DNA from: Synechococcales cyanobacterium bin31.maxbin.ball.101
GTDB lineage: Bacteria; Cyanobacteriota; Cyanobacteriia; Leptolyngbyales; Leptolyngbyaceae
Direction of reading: 5' to 3'
DNA: 54,151 nucleotides
NCBI GenBank assembly: GCA_013298165.1
Contig: JAAFJU010000018.1
Location: 1 to 54,151 of the forward strand
The stretch's first letter is position 1; each line of letters opens with the position of its first letter. Of the stretch, positions 1-8,744 are shown piece after piece. The notes beneath the pieces are model-generated. The model saw only the letters and a list, made by a program, of their open reading frames with translations. It made no database searches and was not told where the DNA came from. Made by a program: the position numbers and the translations under genes.

Positions 1-103
1 TGGGTCCCATTACGATGATGAACCAAAGTCCGATCGCAAGAAAAAGGAGAACAATCCCTATTTCAAACTTCGATAGGCGACGAGAGGATTTGGTTTTGCT
101 CAT
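1..103 (-). CDS. Small membrane protein, N-terminal part only (runs off the left edge)
   Basis: An ATG at 103-101 on the minus strand opens a frame that stays open to the window edge (34 codons visible). The visible part is basic (SKTKSSRRLSKFE), then strongly hydrophobic (IGIVLLFLAIGLWFIIVMG), so it looks like a cytoplasmic N-terminus followed by one membrane helix. No family can be assigned. It lies downstream of, and on the same strand as, the HEAT-repeat gene. Confidence 0.5.
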   Translation of the reverse strand, partial: MSKTKSSRRLSKFEIGIVLLFLAIGLWFIIVMGP

Positions 104-167
104 GGTCTAAAACCTTAGGGTATTGCTTGAATGCTGTAATTGTAGTTAGTGGAGAATACTCAATAAT

Positions 168-262
168 CAAACGGGGAAGAGGTGGAGAATCGATTGTTTC
201 ATAAGGGTTCTGACCAAACTTAAAGTGCAGGACTTATTTGAGTTTAATCGAAATACATTTCC
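168..262 (-). pseudogene. Relic of a duplicated HEAT-protein gene start
   Basis: This stretch is clearly similar to 1680-1790, which holds the start codon, first codons and upstream region of the HEAT-repeat gene at 320-1717. On the minus strand it reads ATG at 202 followed by KQSILHLFPV and then a stop, against KRSILHLFPI in the intact gene. The upstream AGTTTAATCG block is also shared. It is best explained as the 5' end of a second tandem copy whose body has been deleted. Confidence 0.6.
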
Positions 263-319
263 TCCTCCGATCGGCTATGAACAACTACCCCTTGGGCTAA
301 ATGATGGGTCGGATTGAAG

Positions 320-1717
320 TTAGGGTTTGTAACCGAGTCTGTTTAGGACTACGGTAGCCGTCCGTCGGACCGACTCTTCCCGATCGTTAAGGAGTGGAAT
401 GAGTGCAGGGATAGCTAATTTTGCTGATTCTCCCATATTGATTAATGACAATACCGCTCGCAATCTCACATCCTTTTTTTGATCCTTGAAGAGTAGGACG
501 ATCGAAGGAATGGTGGATTTTGCCGATTCTCCTATATTGCCTAAAATAGATACTGCACGCGCACGCACAAATTCATCCGGATCTCTGAGGATTGGAAGCA
601 TTGAAGAGATGACAAATTCTGAACCCTCTCCCATACTACCTAACGTAAATGCGGCATTTAGTCGGATCAGTACATTTGGATGTTTGAGAAGCGGAATGAG
701 TTGAGAACTCGCAGATTTTGCCGCTTTATCATTTGTTGGGAATGCCTTCAAAACACTGAAACGAACTTGTGCATCCGAATCACGGAATAGGGGAAGGATT
801 AATGGAATAATCCTATTTGCTGATAGTCCTACACCACTGAGGGCATCTACCGCATTGGCTCGGACTTCTGCTTCTGAATCTTGAAGCAGGGAAATAAGCT
901 CCGGAATTGCCGACTCTAACAGTTCGTCTGTATTGTCAAGTTGAGATTTTGATTGAGGAGTCGGCAGTGGAAATTTCTCAAATTGCAGTGTTCGAGGGAT
1001 TCTTACCGCCTTGCCAATCTCAGCAATTGCCCCCGCTGCACGTGCGCGAACCATTGTATTGGGATCTTTGAGCAATGGAATGAGCAATGGAACTGCTAAC
1101 TTGGGAGGTTCCTGCATTAACGCTATTCTTCCAAGGGCGAAAGCTGCATTCGATCGAACTTCTGCATCATTGTCTTGGAGTAGTTTTATAAGGGCTGGAA
1201 CTGCTGAAATATCGCCGTTTGTTAGACCAAGGGCGAAGGCTGCATTCGATCGCATTCGTACATTACTGTCTTTGAGCAGTGGAATCAGGAATGGAATTGA
1301 TGCTGACATATGACCAAGCGCCGCCGCTGCACTCGATCTCACCCCTGGATGTGGATCTTTAAGTAGAGGAATCAGATATGGAATAGCTGCTGTAGCCTGT
1401 GGGCCTGCGGTGCTGTAGCCCATCTCTCCAAGGATATTTGCTGCTGTCCATCGAATCGCTGGTTTAGAGTCTTTGAGTAGTGGAATCAGTGCATTAATAG
1501 CAGGCTGACCCAATTGCTTAAGAGTTTCACATGCCAATGTTGACTCGCTTTCGTTCCCAGTCTGTAACTGTTGAATTAATGTGGCAATATTTCTCGTTTG
1601 ACTCTGATTGTCTGGTAGTGGAACTACAGACTCCGATCGTCCCACCTCCGCTAATCCTACAGTTGCAGAAATGCTCAATAACAAAATGGGAAAGAGGTGG
1701 AGAATCGATCGTTTCAT
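320..1717 (-). CDS. Secreted HEAT-repeat protein
   Basis: A 465-residue protein with a typical signal peptide (hydrophobic LFPILLLSISATVGLA, likely cleaved after Ala23). The rest is about ten HEAT/PBS-lyase-type repeats of roughly 35-40 residues, recognisable by the pattern PxLIPLLKDxxxxVRxxAAxALGxxG. Such alpha-solenoids are protein-binding scaffolds; no catalytic motif is seen. It ends LGYKP, exactly like the larger paralogue at 16437-18257, and the signal peptides are nearly the same (VGLAEVGRS), so the two are duplicates. It is transcribed away from the FkbM gene. The exported location is inferred from the signal peptide and the partner is unknown. Confidence 0.85.
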   Translation of the reverse strand: MKRSILHLFPILLLSISATVGLAEVGRSESVVPLPDNQSQTRNIATLIQQLQTGNESESTLACETLKQLGQPAINALIPLLKDSKPAIRWTAANILGEMGYSTAGPQATAAIPYLIPLLKDPHPGVRSSAAAALGHMSASIPFLIPLLKDSNVRMRSNAAFALGLTNGDISAVPALIKLLQDNDAEVRSNAAFALGRIALMQEPPKLAVPLLIPLLKDPNTMVRARAAGAIAEIGKAVRIPRTLQFEKFPLPTPQSKSQLDNTDELLESAIPELISLLQDSEAEVRANAVDALSGVGLSANRIIPLILPLFRDSDAQVRFSVLKAFPTNDKAAKSASSQLIPLLKHPNVLIRLNAAFTLGSMGEGSEFVISSMLPILRDPDEFVRARAVSILGNIGESAKSTIPSIVLLFKDQKKDVRLRAVLSLINMGESAKLAIPALIPLLNDREESVRRTATVVLNRLGYKP

Positions 1718-1978
1718 CAGGGTTCACTCCAAACTCGAAGATTCCAGTAACTATTCAAGTTTAATCGCAATAAATTTCCTACCCACAAAAGCGATCGCTG
1801 TTTCGATGTGAGCGAGAAGCAGGGCGAAAACAAAAGTAAATCTAAAATTTTGTGATTCCTCACTCGTTGGGGAGAGTTGCTGAACCCCGTTGATAAGCTA
1901 CAACTTGACCAATGAGCAAATCCCATCGGTCCACCATCGGCCAGCCTCATCGCCCCATTCTCAGGAGTTTAATAAGCT

Positions 1979-2728
1979 ATGTCTGGAATCAAGCAACTCA
2001 TCAAGCAATCGCCTGTGGGTCATTTTGCTGAAAATATTCAAGATCTCTTCACCCGAAATGGCATGTACAACCGCCAAACGGTGCAGGTCATGCGGCGAGT
2101 GTTGACCCCGGACTCGGTTTGTATTGATATTGGTGCCCATGTGGGATCGGTCCTGAGAGAGATTATTGCGATCGCCCCTCAAGGGACGCACTACGCTTTT
2201 GAACCGATTCCCGGACTTGCCCAGGGACTGCGAGAAAAGTTTCCCCATGTGGAACTTTTTGAGAATGCATTGAGTGATCAGCCAGGACAAGCCACCTTCC
2301 AGCATGTGACGAATTCTCCCGCCTACAGCGGGTTGCAAAAACGCATTTATGATGGCGATGTACAGATTCAAGAAATCACCGTAGAAGTTGTGCGTTTAGA
2401 TGATGTGATTCCATTGAATGCTCCCATTCGATTGATTAAATTGGATATTGAAGGGGGCGAATACCATGCGCTGCGGGGGGCGATCGCGACCATTCAACGC
2501 AATCGTCCTGTCATTGTGATGGAGGCTAGCATTGGGTCTACGGGGCAATATGGGGTGACACCGGAAATGTTCTATGACCTGATGGCGGATGAATTAAATT
2601 ACAAAATCTCCACCATGGGCAATTGGCTCAATGGCGCACCTGCCTACGATCGGGAATCCTTCATTCAAAACTGGCATGAAGGTCCTGAATATTACTTTAT
2701 TGCGGTGCCTTGCGATCGATCGTTCTAA
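1979..2728 (+). CDS. FkbM family SAM-dependent methyltransferase
   Basis: A 249-residue protein with the Rossmann methyltransferase signature DIGAHVG at residues 50-56, the acidic ribose-binding motif FEPIPG near residue 75, and the FkbM-type block LIKLDIEGGEYHALRGA followed by a P-x-IVMEAS strand. FkbM enzymes O-methylate sugars or other hydroxyls of glycans and natural products; the substrate cannot be told here. No signal peptide, so cytoplasmic. It stands alone: the flanking HEAT gene diverges, and a terminator-like hairpin follows at 2753. Confidence 0.85.
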   Translation: MSGIKQLIKQSPVGHFAENIQDLFTRNGMYNRQTVQVMRRVLTPDSVCIDIGAHVGSVLREIIAIAPQGTHYAFEPIPGLAQGLREKFPHVELFENALSDQPGQATFQHVTNSPAYSGLQKRIYDGDVQIQEITVEVVRLDDVIPLNAPIRLIKLDIEGGEYHALRGAIATIQRNRPVIVMEASIGSTGQYGVTPEMFYDLMADELNYKISTMGNWLNGAPAYDRESFIQNWHEGPEYYFIAVPCDRSF

Positions 2729-2752
2729 CTGATTTGAAATTCTTCTTTTACC

Positions 2753-2780
2753 CCCCAATTCCCTCAGAGTTGGGGTTTCT
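2753..2780 (+). terminator. Rho-independent-type terminator after the FkbM gene
   Basis: CCCCAATT and AGTTGGGG arms flank a short loop, followed by TTTCTATTT. It starts 24 bp after the FkbM stop codon. Confidence 0.6.
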
Positions 2781-2834
2781 ATTTGGGAGTCTGGGGTTTA
2801 TGCTTTTGAGCAGGGAGATTTTATTGAGAGTTGT

Positions 2835-3401
2835 ATGATGCCAGATGAAATTGAATCGGTCTTACAGGCGGCGATCGGCAGCGATCGGCCTGCCGCTTCT
2901 GAAGTGATTCAAGCGCTCTTACAGCAGGAAGCTTCGGTCCGTAAGAGCCGAGTTCAGTTGCCAGAGCAAGACTTGATCGGGGATTGGCGGTTGCATTTTG
3001 TGACGCTGGGAAAAGTGCGGCTGGGATCAAAACGGCTGCGCGGCTTTTTTCTCCCCGCCTTTCTGCCTGCCCAAATCGCGTTTCAGCCCGCTGAAGACCC
3101 GGTGGATTCCCCGCTCAACGTGACCAATCAAGTGACGATCGGTCTGATCCAACTCAAATTCACAGGACCCGCTCGCTACGAAGGGAAAAAGAATTTACTT
3201 GGCTTTGACTTTACCCAGCTTGCCGTCCAGGTCGCAGGTCAGCAGGTCTATTCTGGTGCAGTTCCCAGCAGCAGAGCGAATCAAAAATTTAAGGATATTT
3301 CGATCGGACGACTCCCCTTCTTTGCCTTTTTTGCCGTCACCCCTTCGTTCATTGCCGCCCGAGGTCGGGGTGGAGGATTGGCGATTTGGGTGAAACAATA
3401 G
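2835..3401 (+). CDS. PAP/fibrillin-like (plastid lipid-associated) protein
   Basis: A 188-residue soluble protein. An acidic helical N-terminus (MMPDEIESVLQAAIG) is followed by a beta-rich domain with the block LIGDWRLHFVT, then a GFDFTQLAVQVAG strand and a C-terminus RGRGGGLAIWVK. This arrangement resembles the PAP/fibrillin family, lipocalin-like proteins of thylakoids and plastoglobules that handle carotenoids or other lipids; that assignment is from family memory, not a search. The lycopene cyclase gene starts 111 bp downstream on the same strand, which fits a carotenoid context. Start chosen at the first of two adjacent ATGs. Confidence 0.65.
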   Translation: MMPDEIESVLQAAIGSDRPAASEVIQALLQQEASVRKSRVQLPEQDLIGDWRLHFVTLGKVRLGSKRLRGFFLPAFLPAQIAFQPAEDPVDSPLNVTNQVTIGLIQLKFTGPARYEGKKNLLGFDFTQLAVQVAGQQVYSGAVPSSRANQKFKDISIGRLPFFAFFAVTPSFIAARGRGGGLAIWVKQ

Positions 3402-3512
3402 CGATTTCATTCGCTAGCCCCCTAGAACTGTCCGCTAAACCGTCGAGACTAGGGCTGAGGGCCATCCTGTGGGATAATCGGGGGGACGTAGACTGGATGG
3501 GGGACTCCGAGG

Positions 3513-4778
3513 GTGTTAGATGCAAATGATGCAAGGAAATTTGATGCGTTAGTCATTGGATCTGGACCTGCGGGGATGATGATTGCATCGGCGTTGGCGG
3601 AGCAAGGGTTGCAGGTTCAGGCGCTGACGGCGACGCCCTTTCCCGCTGTCTGGCCCAATACCTATGGTGTCTGGCGCGATGAGTTGGAACCCTTGGGGTT
3701 GACCCATTTGTTAGAGCATTCTTGGAGCCATTGCACCTCCTGTTTTTCCAAGGGAGAGGTGAAACACGATCGGATCTACAGTTTCTTTGACAAAGCAAAA
3801 CTACAGCAGCATTTCTTAGACATCTGTGAGCAGTTTCAAGTGTCTTGGCTCGTCGGCACCGCCCAATCCATTCAGCATCACGCCACCCATTCCGAGGTCA
3901 AAGTCACCACTGGAGAAACCGTCCAAACTCTTAAAGCCCGAATTGTGATTGATGCGACGGGTCATCGGCCTGTGTTTGTCCAGCGGGATGACGATGGCCC
4001 GATCGCCTACCAAGCGGCCTATGGCATTGTGGGACGCTTTAGTAAGCCACCTGTTGAAGCGGGGCAAGTCGTGCTGATGGATTTCCAGAATGGTCATCTT
4101 TCCGAGGCCGATCGATTGCAAAATACACCGACTTTTTTGTATGCCATGGGCTTTGGGGATGGCGTCTATTTTGTTGAAGAAACCTCTTTGGCTTCCGCGC
4201 CAGCTTTGGGTTTTGAACTGTTGGAACGGCGGTTACTGGAGCGCCTGAATGCGAGTGGGATTGAGGTCTTGGAAGAGCATCATATTGAGCGCTGCTTGTT
4301 TCCGATGAATTCCCCTATGCCGAGATTTGATCAGCCTGTATTGGCCTTTGGTGGTGCGGCGACGATGGTGCATCCTGCGTCGGGCTATTCTGTGAGCGCA
4401 CAATTGCGACGGGCACCGGACTTGGCCCGATCGATCGCCACTGCGCTCAAAAACAAAGAAGCCTCGCCCCATGACATTGCAAAAGCGGGCTGGAAGGGGC
4501 TTTGGGATGACGATCGGTTGCGGAAGTATTACCTCTATCGATTTGGTTTAGAGAAGTTAATGCGATTTAGTGAGGCGCAACTCAATCATCATTTTGAGAC
4601 GTTCTTTGCATTGGAGACCGCGCAATGGGCCAACTTTTTGTCGGATGGTTTTACGACGATCGATTTGGTCAAAGCAATGCTACAAATGTTTGTGAAAGCG
4701 CCTAATGATGTGCGCTGGGGGTTGATGCAATTTGTCGGGAAAGAAGCGTCGCTGTTTTGGAAGTTTTTGACGGTTTGA
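3513..4778 (+). CDS. crtL: Lycopene cyclase, CrtL (plant) type
   Basis: A 421-residue flavoprotein that cyclises the ends of lycopene to beta (or epsilon) ionone rings in carotenoid synthesis. The N-terminus carries the dinucleotide-binding motif VIGSGPAGMM (residues 14-23). Further family blocks are PNTYGVWRDE, IDATGHRP, YAMGF, FVEETSLA and FGGAATMVHPASGYSV. The length matches the family. The start is a GTG at 3513, which gives the Rossmann strand its usual position near the N-terminus. Ring specificity cannot be judged from sequence. It probably shares a transcript with the PAP-like gene upstream; a palindromic repeat pair follows. Confidence 0.9.
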   Translation: MLDANDARKFDALVIGSGPAGMMIASALAEQGLQVQALTATPFPAVWPNTYGVWRDELEPLGLTHLLEHSWSHCTSCFSKGEVKHDRIYSFFDKAKLQQHFLDICEQFQVSWLVGTAQSIQHHATHSEVKVTTGETVQTLKARIVIDATGHRPVFVQRDDDGPIAYQAAYGIVGRFSKPPVEAGQVVLMDFQNGHLSEADRLQNTPTFLYAMGFGDGVYFVEETSLASAPALGFELLERRLLERLNASGIEVLEEHHIERCLFPMNSPMPRFDQPVLAFGGAATMVHPASGYSVSAQLRRAPDLARSIATALKNKEASPHDIAKAGWKGLWDDDRLRKYYLYRFGLEKLMRFSEAQLNHHFETFFALETAQWANFLSDGFTTIDLVKAMLQMFVKAPNDVRWGLMQFVGKEASLFWKFLTV

Positions 4779-4784
4779 TTGGGG

Positions 4785-4922
4785 TTCGGCTCCGCTCACC
4801 CCACGCAGTCAAGGCTTGAGGACTGAGCGGAGTTGTAGTTTACGTCCGTAAGGACTAGTCTGTTTACGGCTCCGCTCACCCCACGCAGTCAAGGCTTGAG
4901 GACTGAGCGGAGTCGAAGTCCG
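4785..4922. repeat. Two copies of the CTCCGCTCA/TGAGCGGAG palindromic repeat
   Basis: Two near-identical units (4788-4833 and 4867-4922) share the stretch from GGCTCCGCTCACCCCACG to GACTGAGCGGAGT. The ends are inverted (CTCCGCTCA / TGAGCGGAG), so each can fold into a hairpin. Relatives occur at 19613-19638, 47056-47165 and 48374-48520. The pair fills the gap between the lycopene cyclase gene and the next gene. Confidence 0.85.
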
Positions 4923-4954
4923 GTTTTATAATCTATGTAATAGGGATTTAGATT

Positions 4955-5554
4955 ATGGCGTACAGTGATTTCACAACGATCGCAAAAGTAAAAGCGCTTG
5001 GATTGACGGTTTTGGAGACTCAGTTTTTGCCGGAGATTGATCCGATCGTGCCGAGTGATTATCTTCAGGAAGCCTTACGACTTGGACTGCCTGTGATTTT
5101 GGCTCGGGGTTCTGAGAAAGCTCGATCGGAACTGTTGATTGCGCCGATTTTACTGGAGGTGAGTCGGCATTTGAGTCATCAGGTGGGACTGTTTTCGGGG
5201 GAAGATTTTACGGTAGATGCTTCGCGGGGATTGAATGGAAGCTGTGATTTTTTGATTAGCCTATCGCCTCAGCAATTGGAAATTGAACAGCCTGTGATTG
5301 TGATTGTTGAAGCGAAAAAAGTTGATCTGAACAGTGGATTAGGACAATGTCTAGCAGAAATGTTTGCGGCTCAGGAGTTTAATGCGGCTGATAGTTCTGT
5401 GGTTTATGGCTGCGTGACGACGGGGACGGGATGGAAGTTTTTGAAGCTAGAAGGGTCGATCGCGAGTATTGATGTCACCGAATATCCGATTCCTCCGGTG
5501 GATCAGGTTTTAGGGATTTTAGTTTGGATGGTCAGGCAGTTTGAGACAGTTTGA
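4955..5554 (+). CDS. Conserved cyanobacterial protein with a PD-(D/E)XK-like core
   Basis: A 199-residue cytoplasmic protein. The centre reads GSCDFLISLS, then about ten residues, then VIVIVEAKK, which resembles the D...ExK metal site of the PD-(D/E)XK nuclease fold; the preceding SEKARSELLIAPILLE is typical of type I restriction HsdR-like N-terminal domains. The fold assignment is inference. Such proteins are common in cyanobacteria and mostly uncharacterised. Its last 23 bases overlap the 3' end of the converging aspartoacylase gene. Confidence 0.7.
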   Translation: MAYSDFTTIAKVKALGLTVLETQFLPEIDPIVPSDYLQEALRLGLPVILARGSEKARSELLIAPILLEVSRHLSHQVGLFSGEDFTVDASRGLNGSCDFLISLSPQQLEIEQPVIVIVEAKKVDLNSGLGQCLAEMFAAQEFNAADSSVVYGCVTTGTGWKFLKLEGSIASIDVTEYPIPPVDQVLGILVWMVRQFETV

Positions 5555-6425
5555 TGTGCTGTTTTTCAGTTAAGGTCATCGCAATCCCTTTCTCATAGTA
5601 GGCGGCTTCATTGATAAAGACTGGAAAGACGATCGATCGTTCTTCATAGACGATCGTTTCCCCAGCAAAGGTCAAGAACATTGGATCGCCTGCTTTTAGG
5701 GGTTCATAGTCTTTACCTTGAAGCTGTGGATGAATCATCGCTTCGAGTTCTCCCATTGAATTTCGGGGATAATCGATCGACTCGATCGACTGATAAATCA
5801 TCAAACTAGAATGAGTTGTCGAGGCTATTTTTTGTTGATTGGTCGCATCCAAATAGTCCAAAATAGAATGAATTAAGGTCTCCGTTTGCTGAAACCGCTG
5901 TGCATCCAGAACGCCCTGCGCGATCGCCCCCACTTCAATGGTGCAACCCAATGGGACGATCGATCGCAACATGGGTGAGTCCTGGTTACATTGAACTCCA
6001 CAGCACACCCGAACGTCAGGATTTTGTTCACTCAGGTGAGCCATGAGCTGTAAATTAAATGGATGATAGCTAGCGGGTAATAGCGTCAGGCCCATATTGG
6101 CCGTGCTGCTGTGTAAATCAATAATAAAATCGACTTTCGAGGTATGAGTTTGCCCCAAAGCTGTTGCGATCGTTCTAGCTTGAGTGTTCTCATACCCCGT
6201 TAGAGTGGTGTCATTCAAATCATCTTGACCAAAACAACGATTGAGATCGCGATCGACATACCGTTGATTGAGTGCAATGGCTTTTGGGTTAGCGAGTAAT
6301 GTTGTCGTTTCAACGGTCGATCGTTGGATGGATTGAGGATTGTTTTGAAACTTCTTAACCAAATAAATCCCCGTCCATTCATTCCCATGGGTTCCACCCA
6401 CGATCGCCACACGCTGAATTGACAT
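5532..6425 (-). CDS. Aspartoacylase / succinylglutamate desuccinylase family amidohydrolase
   Basis: A 297-residue zinc carboxypeptidase-like enzyme. The zinc motif is seen as GGTHGNEWTG (residues 10-19), followed by NPKAIALNQRYVDRDLNRCF and the later zinc histidine in IDLHSSTANMG. These blocks match aspartoacylases, which hydrolyse N-acetylaspartate to acetate and aspartate. Many cyanobacterial members are annotated as putative aspartoacylases with the true N-acyl amino acid substrate unproven. It runs convergently with the upstream gene and lies 48 bp beyond the subtilase stop, on the same strand. Confidence 0.88.
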   Translation of the reverse strand: MSIQRVAIVGGTHGNEWTGIYLVKKFQNNPQSIQRSTVETTTLLANPKAIALNQRYVDRDLNRCFGQDDLNDTTLTGYENTQARTIATALGQTHTSKVDFIIDLHSSTANMGLTLLPASYHPFNLQLMAHLSEQNPDVRVCCGVQCNQDSPMLRSIVPLGCTIEVGAIAQGVLDAQRFQQTETLIHSILDYLDATNQQKIASTTHSSLMIYQSIESIDYPRNSMGELEAMIHPQLQGKDYEPLKAGDPMFLTFAGETIVYEERSIVFPVFINEAAYYEKGIAMTLTEKQHIKLSQTA

Positions 6426-6473
6426 ACTCGATGACCTTTGATTGCAACACCCAATCCAAATGATATCAAAGAA

Positions 6474-8621
6474 CTAAGCCGTTGCGCCTCGTCCGATCGC
6501 CAGCGCCCGTCTGACCGCTGCATCTGCATTGATCATCCCGTGACCTGTGAGATTGTCATAGCCTCTGGCTCCCAAGTCCACCGCCGTCTGGGACAGAATG
6601 GTTTGGACTTGGACTGCTGTGAGATTACGATTTGCGCTCCAGACGAGAGATGCCACGCCTGCGGCATTTGGGGCGGCGGCAGAGGTGCCGTTGAAGCCTG
6701 TCGCATAGCCAAAGGTTGCTCCATCGGTGGAACTGTAATTTGCGCGGGCTGCAACTACTTCAGAAGGAGCCATCAAGGTCAAACCCTCTCCGTAATTAGA
6801 ACCCCAACGATCGGGATAAGAAATCCGATCGCCCGGTGTCTGACCATTGCCAAACCGATCGACTCGATTCCAAGAAGCCCCCACTGCCATTACATTGCGG
6901 AATTCAATGGCGAGAGAAGCGGGATTGTCTAATCCATTGGCATCATCATTGCCAGAGGCGATCACAAATAGAGCATTCTCTTGATTATTGGCCACGAGCG
7001 ATCGGAATACCGGATTAATCGAACCGCCCCCTAGACTTAAATTAATCACTAATCGCTGACCTCGACGAGTTGCTTCCGTGATCAGGGTTTGGGTGGCGGT
7101 TGCTAGGGATTGATCATTGGCATTGCCGTCGATGACATCAATGGTGTAGGTCGGAGAATTCCAATTGATGCCGCTCAGTCCAATGCCATTGTTTGAAATG
7201 GCGCTAATGATGCTCTGAACGGCAGTTCCATGGGAGCTATCCTGGCGACCATAGCCCTCATCATTGACCTCTCTAAAGAACTCATCCGCGAAATTATTAG
7301 GATTTGAATAGGTCGGTAGTCTCAAGTCATCATGGATCTGCCCGGTCCTCGAAACCCCCAAGCCCGTATCCTCAACCCCAATCAATACATTCTCAGAACC
7401 CGTCCCAAACCGCCAAGCATTCTGAACGCCCATCATGTGGAGATTCCATTGCCGAGTAAAGTAGGGATCATTGGGCGAAATCGATAAGGTATAGGTCCGA
7501 TCGGCAAATTGAATCCGATCGATCCCTTCAAACAAAATCTCATTGCCATTGGACAACATAATCGAATCAAACAATCGACTGCCATTGCCGGAATCGTACA
7601 GCATTCCTCCGGTCGTCGCCGTCGCGAGATTCATGATTACATCCGTCGATCGTAAACTCGATAGGTCTAATAAATCCCAACGCCCTTGCCCAAAATCTAC
7701 ATTGCCATTCCCCGACACCACCGTCTGCCGCGTCTCAAAATTATTAGCCGTCAAACTAAACGTATCTGCGCCCAAGGTCCCCACTAGAGGCTGACGACTG
7801 ACGATCGGCTTACTCGGCAACCCCGAAAGTTCCAAGGTATAGGTGCTGCTGCCGATCCAAGGATAGACTCGGACGTAGTAGGTCCCGGAATTTAATGCGA
7901 GAGCAATGGTTTCGTTCTCAGTATTATATCGATTGGAAACGGCGAGGGATTGGCCATTGCGATCGTACAGAATGACATCAATATCGCTGGTTAAGCCCGT
8001 CAACTTTAAACTAAAGTTCGTCGCCTCGCTCAGTTCAAAACGGTGATAATCGATCGTATCTGCCCCGCCCACAGAATCTGTCGTTATTGACGTGACTCGA
8101 CTGATATTGCCGAGATCTCGGGCACGATCGAGACTCTGCCCCGGATCACTCAGACTCCCACCCACCGTCAGCCGCAAATCATAATTCGTGCTGGCACTGA
8201 GGAAGCTTTGGACCCTGATATAATAGGTGCCCGTATCAAGGACCCCATTGCCTAGAAACTCATCCCTTGTTCCCAAGTTTACAGAACTGGAAACCACGAC
8301 TCCTTGGCTGTTGAGAATAAAGAGATCCGCATCTGCGCTCAAGCCTTTGAGCGTCACCTCGATCGTCCCAAGGCTCTCCATTCTAAAACGGTAAAAATCA
8401 AAGGTGTCAGTCCCACTCACCGAGTCGCTAAAGGCAAAATATCTGCCGTTCATATCTCCAACATTGTGGGCTGTCTGTAAGGTATTTCCGATAAAATCAG
8501 ATGGACTAGCCGCAGGGGCGGAGATTTTTGTAAAGTCGGTCTGGAGGTCGGGTGAAGTGGACAATAGAGAATTACTCAAGGGCAAATCAGTGGAGAGTGC
8601 AGTAGGCGCGGTGATAGGCAT
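6474..8621 (-). CDS. Subtilisin-like serine protease with two N-terminal PPC domains
   Basis: A 715-residue protein. Residues about 41-155 and 160-268 are two PPC (bacterial pre-peptidase C-terminal) beta-sandwich domains, seen in DTFDFYRF...GTYYIRV and DTIDYHRFEL...GTYYVRV. Residues 280-380 are a Gly/Asp/Asn-rich, RTX-like linker (GNEILFEGIDRIQFADRTY). The peptidase S8 domain follows with Asp418 (EDTGLG), His464 (SSHGTAV), oxyanion Asn558 (ASGND) and Ser647 (NGTSAAAP), so the triad is complete. There is no classical signal peptide. PPC domains usually follow the protease domain, so this order is uncommon. Export by a type I-like route is a guess. Confidence 0.9.
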   Translation of the reverse strand: MPITAPTALSTDLPLSNSLLSTSPDLQTDFTKISAPAASPSDFIGNTLQTAHNVGDMNGRYFAFSDSVSGTDTFDFYRFRMESLGTIEVTLKGLSADADLFILNSQGVVVSSSVNLGTRDEFLGNGVLDTGTYYIRVQSFLSASTNYDLRLTVGGSLSDPGQSLDRARDLGNISRVTSITTDSVGGADTIDYHRFELSEATNFSLKLTGLTSDIDVILYDRNGQSLAVSNRYNTENETIALALNSGTYYVRVYPWIGSSTYTLELSGLPSKPIVSRQPLVGTLGADTFSLTANNFETRQTVVSGNGNVDFGQGRWDLLDLSSLRSTDVIMNLATATTGGMLYDSGNGSRLFDSIMLSNGNEILFEGIDRIQFADRTYTLSISPNDPYFTRQWNLHMMGVQNAWRFGTGSENVLIGVEDTGLGVSRTGQIHDDLRLPTYSNPNNFADEFFREVNDEGYGRQDSSHGTAVQSIISAISNNGIGLSGINWNSPTYTIDVIDGNANDQSLATATQTLITEATRRGQRLVINLSLGGGSINPVFRSLVANNQENALFVIASGNDDANGLDNPASLAIEFRNVMAVGASWNRVDRFGNGQTPGDRISYPDRWGSNYGEGLTLMAPSEVVAARANYSSTDGATFGYATGFNGTSAAAPNAAGVASLVWSANRNLTAVQVQTILSQTAVDLGARGYDNLTGHGMINADAAVRRALAIGRGATA

Positions 8622-8744
8622 AGTTTGATCCTTGTTTTATCCCTGACAGAACACACATTCAGATGCAGGGCTTGCCCTGCGATTCATCATTTAGTCTACG
8701 GATTTATCTTTCAGAAAATGGCTCACTTTTAGCTCATAAAAATT

